Shown: piece by piece, positions 56,181 to 64,000 of the stretch
Numbering within the stretch: the first letter of the stretch is position 1
Layout of the letters: the number at the start of each line of letters is the position of its first letter
From: Aquitalea pelogenes
GTDB lineage: Bacteria > Pseudomonadota > Gammaproteobacteria > Burkholderiales > Chromobacteriaceae
Direction of reading: 5' to 3'
DNA: 64,000 nt
Assembly: GCF_001515305.1 (NCBI RefSeq)
Contig: NZ_LNQV01000005.1
Coordinates: 1-64,000 of the forward strand
Notes under the pieces: model-generated
The model's input: the letters and a program-made list of their open reading frames with translations, nothing else
Database searches by the model: none
What the model was told of the DNA's origin: nothing
Translations under genes and position numbers: made by a program

Positions 56181-56999
56181 ATGGCCCCTGCCGTGAAAGA
56201 CTGGAGCAAGCACTACCTCAGCCACCCGCTGTACCAGCCGGTTGCCGATTTTGCCACCCTGCTGCCGCTGGCGGACTGGCCGGATCAACAGGACTACGAC
56301 CAACTGCTGCAACAGGCCCGCCTGCGCTGCCAGCTCCCCGCGCAGCTGCGTTTCTGCTGTGACCTGCAAGCAGACGCCTACTATGAAATGCACATCGGCA
56401 GCACCGGCGAGGTGCCCACCCGCAGCCACAACTGGCATGACTGGTTCAATGCGCTGGCCTGGCTGGCATGGCCGCGCAGCAAGGAGGCACTGAATGCGCG
56501 CCATGTGCGGGCCATCAGCCGTGGAGAGGTCAAACGCGGGCCACGGCGTGATGCCGCCACCTTGCTGGATGAATGCGGGGTGATCGTGGCCTGTGCCCGT
56601 CCGGAACTGGGCCAGGCACTGGATGACATGCAGTGGCACACGCTGTTTGTCGATGAGCGTGCTGCCTGGGGACGACACATCAGCGTGCATACGCTGGGAC
56701 ACGCCATTTTCGAAGTAGGTTTGCAGCCGCATATCGGCTGGTGCGGCAAAGCCTTGCTGCTGGATGTCGACACCGGATTTTTCCAGCTGGATGAACACAC
56801 GCAACGGGCCTGGCTGGATGCCAGGCTGGCTGCGCTGCTGGCCGATGACAACTGGCTGACCAGCCCGCGCCAGCTGTGGCCGCTGCCCTTGCTGGGCATA
56901 CCGGGCTGGTGGCCGGACAATGAAAACCCGGCCTTCTACCAGAACACCGACTACTTCCGCCCCAGCCGGCGGGCAAAATCCTCCAGCGTCACGGTCTGA
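56181..56999 (+). CDS. DUF3025 family protein
   Basis: 272 residues matching the DUF3025 family: PTRSHNWHDWFNALAWLAWPRSK is its core motif, followed by RDAATLLDECGVIVAC, AISVHTLGHA-like HISVHTLGHAIFE and the end PLPLLGIPGWWPDNENPAFYQ. There is no signal peptide, so it is presumably cytoplasmic. The function is unknown. Its last 49 bases overlap, head to head at the 3' ends, the convergent yihY gene. Confidence 0.85.
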   Translation: MAPAVKDWSKHYLSHPLYQPVADFATLLPLADWPDQQDYDQLLQQARLRCQLPAQLRFCCDLQADAYYEMHIGSTGEVPTRSHNWHDWFNALAWLAWPRSKEALNARHVRAISRGEVKRGPRRDAATLLDECGVIVACARPELGQALDDMQWHTLFVDERAAWGRHISVHTLGHAIFEVGLQPHIGWCGKALLLDVDTGFFQLDEHTQRAWLDARLAALLADDNWLTSPRQLWPLPLLGIPGWWPDNENPAFYQNTDYFRPSRRAKSSSVTV

Positions 57000-58161
57000 A
57001 GCCGTTCGGTGACACTGCCCAGCAAGGCTTCAATACCCTGGCCGACATCATCGTCGTTGGCCAGGTCGGCCCGGTAGACAAACAGCTGGAACAGGTCGGA
57101 CAAGTGCACGCTGGCCAGTTTGCGCATCAGCACCCAGCCATCACGCTGGCCTTTCTGCACGTAACCATGCTGCGCCAGCTTGTCCAGCACCAGTCCCAGT
57201 TCGTCATAACCGATCTTCACCTGCTCGCGCAGCTGAACCGGTGTCAGGCTGCGGCCTTGCACCTGGGCGGCATCCAGCATCAGCAATACTTCCACCGCAT
57301 CCAGAAAACGGCGGCGCGGTTCAAAGCGGCGCGCCAGGCCCCGCCCTCCCAGTAAGACAGGGAGGCGGTGAATACCGCACCGGCCAGCACCACCATCCAC
57401 AGGCAGTACACCCACAGCAGGAAAATCGGAATGCTGGCAAAAGCGCCATACACCAGCTGGTAATTGGCGACCTGTCCGATGTAGTAGCCAAACAGCAGCT
57501 TGGTCAGTTCCAGCAACACCGCGGTAATCATCGCGCCCAGCACGGCATGACGGATCGGGACAAAGCGGTTGGGCACAATGCGGTACAGCAGCGACAAGAC
57601 AATGCCGGTCAGCAAAATGGTGCCGCCCGCCTCGACCGTACTGGCCAACAGCGGCATGGTCTTTTCAAAGCGGGTGAACTTGAGCAGCCAGCGCCAGGAC
57701 AACAGGCCGCCCCCCAGCACCAGCGGGCCCAGCGTCAGCACCGTCCAGTACACCATGCTCTGCTGCAGCCAGGGGCGGCCACGGCGCACGCTCCAGATGG
57801 CATTGAAGGTGCGCTCGATGGTGGACATCAGCATCAAGGCCGTCACGCCCAGCATCACGATGCCGGCTGCGGTCAGTTTTTCCGCATTGTCGGCAAACTG
57901 GCGCATGTAGACGGATATCACCTTGCCGGCGAATTCCGGCACCAGGGTGGACAGCAGCATCACCTTGAAACGCGTGCTGTAATCGGAAAACACCGGGAAA
58001 GCGGATATCACCGTCAGCGCGATGGTGAACAGCGGCACCAGCGCCAGCAGTGTGGTGAAAGTCAGGCTGCCGGCCACCTGCATCACACGATGGCTGCCCA
58101 TGCGTCTGACCAGAAAACCGACAAAGCCTGCCTGAGTAGCGTATTTATGCGGCAGTTTCAT
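56951..58161 (-). CDS. YihY/UPF0761 membrane protein with C-terminal winged helix, frame interrupted
   Basis: About 404 residues once repaired. The N-terminal part has six membrane helices of the YihY (once called RNase BN) family, with AGSLTFTTLLALVPLFTI and GAFASIPIFLLWVYCLWMVVLAGAVFTASL. The frame breaks after YWEGGAW at about 57328-57335; one missing base in GCGCGCC restores RRRFEPRRRFLDAVEVLLML and joins a cytoplasmic winged-helix tail (LTPVQLREQVKIGYDELGLV, LDKLAQHGYVQ). Start ATG at 58161. The function is unproven; envelope-related. Confidence 0.82.
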
Positions 58162-58347
58162 CTGCGGCAAGGTAATGCAGCCTTTCGCCGCTGGCAAGTG
58201 ACAGCCACAAGACAGGCCCTGCCCAAGGCCAAGTCCATGCAGGCCGGTTCTTGGTCAACGTAATGCCATGTACACCGTCTTCACACAAATTAACGATTGG
58301 AAGCTGGTATCATGCAGCCTGTTACCGCCACTGAACGTGGCCCTTAA

Positions 58348-58962
<615 letters not shown>

Positions 58963-59096
58963 ACCACAAGCCAGACAGCAGGCTGTCTGCTTGATACCGG
59001 CGCTGCGCTGAACCCGGCGCAAGCAGCCGGTTTTCCATTTTTGCGACGACTGACCGCCAGCCCGGTGCCGCGGTCAGGATCAGGATCATCTTTACT

Positions 59097-60953
59097 ATGT
59101 GCGGAATCGCAGGTTTCTTCTCCCGACAACCGGTGGCAGCGGCCACCGCCGATGCCATGCTGCTGGAGCTGGCCCGCCGCGGCCCGGATGCCGCCCACCA
59201 GCTACGGCTGGATGCGCAAGGAGGACAGGCAGGAGCGGACAATATCCACAACGCCTTGCTGCATGCGCGGCTGTCCATCATCGACCCGCGCCCCGAGGCC
59301 GACCAGCCGATGCGCAACGACGATGGCCAGCTGTGGATCTGCTACAACGGCGAGGTGTACGACTGGGAAGACGGCAAACGCGAGCTGGAACAGGCTGGCG
59401 TAGTGTTCCGCACCCATTCCGATACCGAATTCATCCTGCGGGCCTACGAAGCCTGGGGCATTGACGGCTTGCTGACGCGCCTGCGCGGCATGTTTGCCTT
59501 TGCCATTCTCGACCTGCGCCAGGGCAAGGTGCATCTGGCACGCGACCGCATGGGCGAAAAACCGCTGCTGTATGCGCTGCTGGATGGCAATCTGGCGTTC
59601 GGCTCGCTGGTGCGCTCGGTGCTGCCCTTCCTGCCCCTGCCTGCCCGCCAGTTCAGCCCAGCCGCCATCGACGCCTATCTGGCGCACCGTTACATCCCGG
59701 CACCGGCCACCGTATTCGAAAACATCCAGCGGCTGGAAAACGGCTATTGCCTGGAGTTCGACCTTGCCAGTCGTCAATTGAAGAAACGCCGTTACTGGCA
59801 ACCGCAAGCCACGGCTGGCGACTGGCTGCCGGAGCTGGACCATGCCGTAGCCATGCGTACCGTGGCCGACCGCCCGCTGGGCGTGCTGCTGTCCGGCGGC
59901 ATTGACTCCACCCTGATTGCCAGCCGACTGGCCACCCAGGGCTATCAGCAGTTTTCCACCTTTACCGCGGCCTTTCCCGGCAGCACGCTGGATGAATCAA
60001 TCGACGCGGCAGATTCCGCCCAGCGCATGGGGCTGAGCAATATCCGCATCGACATGCCAGAAAACCTGGCGGCGGATTTCTCGCGCATTGTGGCTGATCT
60101 GGACCAGCCCTTTGCCGACCCGTCCAGCTTCCCGACCTGGTATCTGGCACGGGAAGTCAGCAAGCACGTGAAAGTGGTGCTGGTGGGCGACGGCGGCGAC
60201 GAGCTGCTGGCCGGCTACAAACGCATGAACAAGCATCTGCGCACCCGCTGGCGTCGTCACCTGCAACTGCCGCTGGGCATCCGTCCTTCACTGGACGGCA
60301 AACAGGGCAAGCTGGGCACCGAACTGGCGATGAGCTGGACGGAGGCCTATTCGCTGCGTTTTTCCGGCATGACACCGGGCCAGCGCCGCTACCTGCAAGG
60401 CGGACGTGAGCTGCAACAACTCAGCTACTGGCGCGCACCGGACGACATCGGCCCGGAAGCCAGTGATGCCGTCCCCGGCCTGCAAAGCCTGCTGGCCATC
60501 GACTTTGCCAATTACCTGCCCGACTACATCCTGCAAAAGTCGGACCTGTGCACCATGGCGCACGGGCTGGAAGGCCGCGCCCCGCTGCTGGACCACGGCT
60601 TGTACCAGCATCTGCTGGCAACAAGCGATGCCGAGCGCTACACCCAGCCGGCCAAGCTGATTTTCCGCCGTGCCATGCACCCGGCCCTGCCCGCCGACTT
60701 TTTCCAGCGCAAGAAACGCGGCTTCAACCCGCCGCTTTCCGGCTGGCTGAAAACCAGTCTGGCCGAGCGTTTTGCCGGCCTTGGCAGCCGGCTGAGCCGC
60801 CAGACCGACAACTTGCTGGACGCCACCGCCGTGGACGCCTTTGCCCAGGCCTACCGGGGTGGCAAGGAAGCGCTGGCCGAACAGATGCTGCAATTGCTGA
60901 TTCTGGACGAAAGCCTCACCCAGCTGGACGCGCTGCGCCGCGCCCTGCCCTAG
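59097..60953 (+). CDS. asnB: Asparagine synthase (glutamine-hydrolysing)
   Basis: 618 residues. Cys2 of MCGIAGFF is the glutaminase nucleophile, with RRGPDA, LHARLSIIDP and ICYNGEVYDW in the same class II domain. The synthetase half has the ATP loop GVLLSGGIDSTLIA, VLVGDGGDELLAGYKR and KKRGFNPPLS. Such enzymes serve primary metabolism or modify surface polysaccharides. It ends converging on the araC-like gene with a four-base overlap. Confidence 0.93.
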   Translation: MCGIAGFFSRQPVAAATADAMLLELARRGPDAAHQLRLDAQGGQAGADNIHNALLHARLSIIDPRPEADQPMRNDDGQLWICYNGEVYDWEDGKRELEQAGVVFRTHSDTEFILRAYEAWGIDGLLTRLRGMFAFAILDLRQGKVHLARDRMGEKPLLYALLDGNLAFGSLVRSVLPFLPLPARQFSPAAIDAYLAHRYIPAPATVFENIQRLENGYCLEFDLASRQLKKRRYWQPQATAGDWLPELDHAVAMRTVADRPLGVLLSGGIDSTLIASRLATQGYQQFSTFTAAFPGSTLDESIDAADSAQRMGLSNIRIDMPENLAADFSRIVADLDQPFADPSSFPTWYLAREVSKHVKVVLVGDGGDELLAGYKRMNKHLRTRWRRHLQLPLGIRPSLDGKQGKLGTELAMSWTEAYSLRFSGMTPGQRRYLQGGRELQQLSYWRAPDDIGPEASDAVPGLQSLLAIDFANYLPDYILQKSDLCTMAHGLEGRAPLLDHGLYQHLLATSDAERYTQPAKLIFRRAMHPALPADFFQRKKRGFNPPLSGWLKTSLAERFAGLGSRLSRQTDNLLDATAVDAFAQAYRGGKEALAEQMLQLLILDESLTQLDALRRALP

Positions 60954-61762
60954 CCGCCTGTCACCGAGTAATCATCATCCGGCAGCGGCGCATAGAAGCT
61001 GCTGGGTGACACCCCCAGCTCGCGCTTGAACATGGTGGCAAAGGCACTGGGGCTGGCATAACCCAGATCCAGTGCCACTTCCAGCACACTGGCCCCGCAG
61101 GCCAGCTTTTCCAGCGCGGCAATCAGCCGTGCCTGCCGCCGCCACTGCCCCAGTGACAAGCCGGTTTCCCGGCTGAAACGCCGCTGCAAGGTGCGCGGGT
61201 CCATCGCCAGCTGTGTGGCCCACTCCTCCACCGAACGGGCATCCGCCGGCTCGGCCAGCAATACATCACACAAGCCCTGCAAGGCCGGGCTTTGCGGCCG
61301 AGGCAGGGACAAAGCCAGCGTGGGCAGGCTGCGGATCTCGTCCAGCAGCAGCTTCATCAGCCGCTCATCGCGTGAATCCGGCGGGTACGGTACGGCGATG
61401 CTCATCGCCGCCAGAATCAGCTCGCGCAGCAAGGGCGAAATGGCCAGCACCCGGCACTCCTGCGGCAAGCCTTCCAGACTATCCTTGCGCACATACACCG
61501 TGCGCATGCGCACTGCGCTGATCATCCGCACCTGGTGCCAGGTGTCGATTGGCAGCCAGATGCCACGGGTAGGCGGCACGATCCACTGCCCCAGCGCCGT
61601 ACTCACCACCATCACGCCTTCCACCGCATACAAGAGTTGTGCCGTGGGGTGGGCATGGCGCGGCGTGTCTTCACCCGCCGGGTAATCACGCGCCTTGGCC
61701 ACGACCGGGGCGATACCGGTGTCGTACTGGTGCAGATGTTGATAATCATTCATGACTGTCAT
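60950..61762 (-). CDS. AraC-family transcriptional regulator
   Basis: 270 residues. The N-terminal cupin domain (PRHAHPTAQLLYAVEGVMVV, then PPTRGIWLPIDTWHQV) is the ligand or sensing part; the C-terminal double helix-turn-helix includes LAMDPRTLQRRFSRETGLSLGQWRRQ and VALDLGYASPSAFATMFKRELGVSP. Start chosen at ATG 61762 with GAG before it. It is divergent from the efflux pump gene, 90 bp away, and probably controls it. Confidence 0.92.
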   Translation of the reverse strand: MTVMNDYQHLHQYDTGIAPVVAKARDYPAGEDTPRHAHPTAQLLYAVEGVMVVSTALGQWIVPPTRGIWLPIDTWHQVRMISAVRMRTVYVRKDSLEGLPQECRVLAISPLLRELILAAMSIAVPYPPDSRDERLMKLLLDEIRSLPTLALSLPRPQSPALQGLCDVLLAEPADARSVEEWATQLAMDPRTLQRRFSRETGLSLGQWRRQARLIAALEKLACGASVLEVALDLGYASPSAFATMFKRELGVSPSSFYAPLPDDDYSVTGG

Positions 61763-61852
61763 TTTCTCGCAGATGATTGCCCCGAATGCGCAAGACGGGC
61801 AGGGATAGCCCTTGATAGCATGATGAACCCACCACCACAAGACGACATCATC

Positions 61853-63049
61853 ATGACAAGCGCCAGCCAGAGCATGGCACCGCCGCAGGACACCCGCTTC
61901 CGGGTTTTGGGTGCCATCAGTTTTACCCATTTCCTCAACGACATGTTGCAGTCGCTGATTCTGGCCATCTACCCGGTACTGAAGGGCGGCTTTCATCTGA
62001 GCTTTGCCCAGATCGGCCTGATGACGCTGGTTTACCAGTGCACCGCCTCACTACTGCAACCATTGGTCGGCATCTACACCGACAAGCGGCCACTGCCTTA
62101 TTCGCTGGTTTTCGGCATGGGTTCCACCTTGTGCGGCCTGTTGCTGCTGTCGGTGGCGTCCAGCTATCCGGTGTTGCTGATGGCCGCCGCGCTGGTAGGC
62201 ACCGGCTCGTCCATTTTCCATCCGGAATCCTCGCGCGTGGCGCGCATGGCATCCGGTGGTCGCCACGGCCTGGCGCAATCGCTGTTTCAGGTGGGCGGCA
62301 ATGCCGGCACCGCCACCGGCCCCTTGCTGGCCGCGCTGGTGGTGTTTCCCTATGGTCAGCCCAGCCTGGCGTGGTTTTCGCTGGCGGCCTTGCTGGGCAT
62401 GCTGGTGCTGTGGCGCATTGGTAACTGGTATGCCCACCAGCAACGCACCACCAAGGCACACAAGGCCATCGTGGCCACCGGGCTGTCACCGCAGCGCACA
62501 GCGTTTACGCTGGGTGTGCTGGTGCTGTTGGTGTTCTCCAAGTATTTCTACCTCACCAGCATCACCAGTTATTTCACCTTCTACCTGATGCAGCATTTCG
62601 GGCTGGGCGTGCAGGCAGCACAGCTGCATCTGTTCATCTTCCTGTTTGCCGTGGCTGCCGGTACCGTGCTGGGCGGACCGATTGGCGATGCCATTGGCCG
62701 CAAGCGGGTGATCTGGTTCTCGATTCTGGGTGTGGCACCGTTTACCCTGGCGCTGCCGCATGTGGACCTGTTCTGGACCAGCGTGCTGTCCTTCATCATC
62801 GGCTTCATCCTGGCTTCGGCCTTCTCCGCCATCCTGGTCTATGCGCAGGAGCTGGTGCCGGGCAAGGTGGGCATGGTGTCCGGGCTGTTCTTCGGCTTTG
62901 CCTTCGGTATTGGCGGCATTGGCGCTGCGGTACTGGGCAAGGTGGCCGACCACTACGGCATCGAAACCGTGTACCAGCTGTGCGCCTACCTGCCGCTGCT
63001 GGGCATCATCACCGTCTTGCTACCCGACCTGCACCGTAAAAAAGCCTGA
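61853..63049 (+). CDS. MFS efflux pump, fosmidomycin-resistance (Fsr) type
   Basis: 398 residues, twelve predicted membrane helices. GAISFTHFLNDMLQSLILAIYP at the N-terminus, SIFHPESSRVARMASGGRHG and FFGFAFGIGGIGAAVLGKVAD match the Fsr group, which exports fosmidomycin and related drugs or metabolites. ATGs at 61820 and 61823 are also in frame; 61853 gives the usual length. It is read divergently from the AraC gene and ends at a clear terminator. Confidence 0.88.
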   Translation: MTSASQSMAPPQDTRFRVLGAISFTHFLNDMLQSLILAIYPVLKGGFHLSFAQIGLMTLVYQCTASLLQPLVGIYTDKRPLPYSLVFGMGSTLCGLLLLSVASSYPVLLMAAALVGTGSSIFHPESSRVARMASGGRHGLAQSLFQVGGNAGTATGPLLAALVVFPYGQPSLAWFSLAALLGMLVLWRIGNWYAHQQRTTKAHKAIVATGLSPQRTAFTLGVLVLLVFSKYFYLTSITSYFTFYLMQHFGLGVQAAQLHLFIFLFAVAAGTVLGGPIGDAIGRKRVIWFSILGVAPFTLALPHVDLFWTSVLSFIIGFILASAFSAILVYAQELVPGKVGMVSGLFFGFAFGIGGIGAAVLGKVADHYGIETVYQLCAYLPLLGIITVLLPDLHRKKA

Positions 63050-63066
63050 GTCATGCAGCACAAAGC

Positions 63067-63095
63067 AAAACCGGCCTTGATGGCCGGTTTTTTTC
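63067..63095. terminator. Intrinsic terminator after the efflux gene
   Basis: The arms AAACCGGCC (63068-63076) and GGCCGGTTT (63082-63090) are followed by T7 on the plus strand. The mirrored A-run makes it usable from the minus strand as well, where it would end the lysozyme-inhibitor gene. Confidence 0.85.
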
Positions 63096-63495
63096 ATGGT
63101 GCTGCCGGGGTAAGGACCGGTGCTATGGTAGCGGTTAGCAGCGGCTGGCAATCCCGTGCCAGCGTGCGCCCGCCGCGAGTCAGCAATACCGCCTGCTCGC
63201 CCTTGTTCCACCACACCAGCTGCTGGCTGGCATAGCGTGCGCCACTGGCACTGCTGACCCGTACCAGCCGGTAATGGCGACCATGCCAGCTGATGCGGAT
63301 GGGCACCACGTCCTCCACTTCTGCCTGCGGATATTCCACGCTGACCACGCGCTGGGCCGCGCATTGGTAATCCACCTTTTGCAAAACCACGGTATTGCCT
63401 GCGGCTGGCACGGCTGGTTCCGGCATGGCTTCCGGCCCCGGCGCAGCCAGCACTGGCAGGCTGAGCAGACTCAACAGGATAACAGTTGCCTTCAT
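63094..63495 (-). CDS. MliC-like lysozyme inhibitor, secreted
   Basis: 133 residues with a signal peptide (MKATVILLSLLSLPVLA, cut before APGPE). The mature part has the MliC/PliC-type pattern: a Cys in YQCAAQRVV, a core like PIRISWHGRHYRLVRVSSASGAR, and QLVWWNKGEQAVLL followed by RDCQP with the second Cys. These inhibitors protect peptidoglycan from c-type lysozyme. It has no lipobox Cys, so it would be periplasmic rather than a lipoprotein. It overlaps the ampG-like gene by four bases, so both are in one operon. Confidence 0.65.
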   Translation of the reverse strand: MKATVILLSLLSLPVLAAPGPEAMPEPAVPAAGNTVVLQKVDYQCAAQRVVSVEYPQAEVEDVVPIRISWHGRHYRLVRVSSASGARYASQQLVWWNKGEQAVLLTRGGRTLARDCQPLLTATIAPVLTPAAP

Positions 63496-64000
63496 GCAGT
63501 CTCTCCGTTCTGATCATCCCCGTGCCACGGGGCCACTTTCAGCAGCAACAACATGCCTGGCAAGGCCAGCAGGGTGCACAGCAGGAAAAAACCCATCCAG
63601 CCCAGATCATTCACAATATAGCCGGTCGCCGCGTTGGCGAAGGTGCGTGGCACCGCCGACAGGCTGGTAAACAGGGCAAACTGGGTGGCGGTATAAGCCG
63701 GATGGGTGGTACGGGCGATGAAGGCCACAAAAGCCGCCGTGCCCAGGCCCACGCCCAGCGCTTCAAAACCGATCACCAGCGCCAGCTGAGCCAGCTGGGT
63801 AGGGCCAATCTGCTGAAAATGGCCATAGCTGGCCAGCCAGGCGAAGCCCAGAATCGACAATACCTGCACCACGCCAAACAGCCACAGGGCGCGGTTGATG
63901 CCCAGTTTGAGCATCCACACTCCGCCAAGCAATCCACCAATCACCGCCGGCCACAGCCCGGCGTTTTTGGCCACCAGGCCGATATCCGATTTGGCAAAGC
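63492..64000 (-). CDS. AmpG-like muropeptide permease, partial (5' part outside the window)
   Basis: At least 169 C-terminal residues; the gene enters from the right edge. The visible part has about four to five membrane helices, including NAGLWPAVIGGLLGGVWMLKL and GFEALGVGLGTAAFVAFIAR (the AmpG-type FE...G.G.AAF signature), and SLSAVPRTFANAATGYIV, typical of MFS muropeptide importers. AmpG returns anhydromuropeptides to the cytoplasm for recycling. It overlaps the MliC-like gene by four bases. Confidence 0.8.
   Translation of the reverse strand, partial: FAKSDIGLVAKNAGLWPAVIGGLLGGVWMLKLGINRALWLFGVVQVLSILGFAWLASYGHFQQIGPTQLAQLALVIGFEALGVGLGTAAFVAFIARTTHPAYTATQFALFTSLSAVPRTFANAATGYIVNDLGWMGFFLLCTLLALPGMLLLLKVAPWHGDDQNGETA

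Overview
The window looks like a chromosomal segment of a GC-rich betaproteobacterium, most likely in the Neisseriales (Chromobacterium / Aquitalea / Vogesella type). The reasons are gene content and order: rplU-rpmA-obg next to a divergent ispB, pilMNOPQ followed by aroK-aroB, a small PTS (EIIA, HPr, EI) behind cysG, and a LPS-core glycosyltransferase block with msbA. No integrase, transposase, phage gene or CRISPR array was seen. The assignment is inference from gene families; no database was searched.

Layout. 1-556: AT-rich, structured intergenic DNA with a possible small RNA. 557-7733 (minus): an MBL-fold hydrolase and a complete four-gene Wadjet (jetABCD / MksFEBG) anti-plasmid system. 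7774-10483 (minus): a frameshifted MHS-family transporter and an M20 peptidase, with a divergent LysR regulator at 10616-11521. 11597-14793 (minus): a HisJQMP-type basic amino acid ABC importer. 15199-17144 (minus): obg, rpmA, rplU. 17339-18307 (plus): ispB, then tRNA-Arg(CCT). 18489-24479: a small Myb/SANT-like gene, an OafA-type acyltransferase, an Na/Pi cotransporter and a formyltransferase-like gene. 24557-33428 (minus): a full MdtABC-type RND efflux operon with its outer membrane factor. 33665-36037 (minus): penicillin-binding protein 1A. 36157-43369 (plus): pilMNOPQ-aroK-aroB plus a small membrane-anchored FimV/TPR-like protein. 43439-49710 (minus): msbA and four LPS-type glycosyltransferases. 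49733-53648 (minus): ptsI, ptsH, EIIA and cysG. 53821-64000: a PAS/GAF diguanylate cyclase, DUF3025, YihY, a WrbA-like flavoprotein, asparagine synthetase, an AraC regulator divergent from an Fsr-type efflux pump, a MliC-like lysozyme inhibitor and the 3' part of an ampG-like gene.

How the genes work together. Much of the window concerns the cell envelope: isoprenoid chain, PBP1A, type IV pilus secretin assembly, LPS core synthesis and flipping, muropeptide recycling and two kinds of efflux. Wadjet is the one clear defence system. It sits 40 bp behind the transporter gene and may be read from the M20-transporter promoter or from one inside the transporter.

A caution about sequence quality. 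Seven genes have reading frames broken by one- or two-base indels that an adjacent frame repairs, among them obg, which is essential in most bacteria. Seven of the eight events are missing bases, mostly in GC-rich or homopolymer runs. This looks more like systematic sequencing or assembly error than real gene decay, so the 'pseudogenes' here should be read with that in mind.
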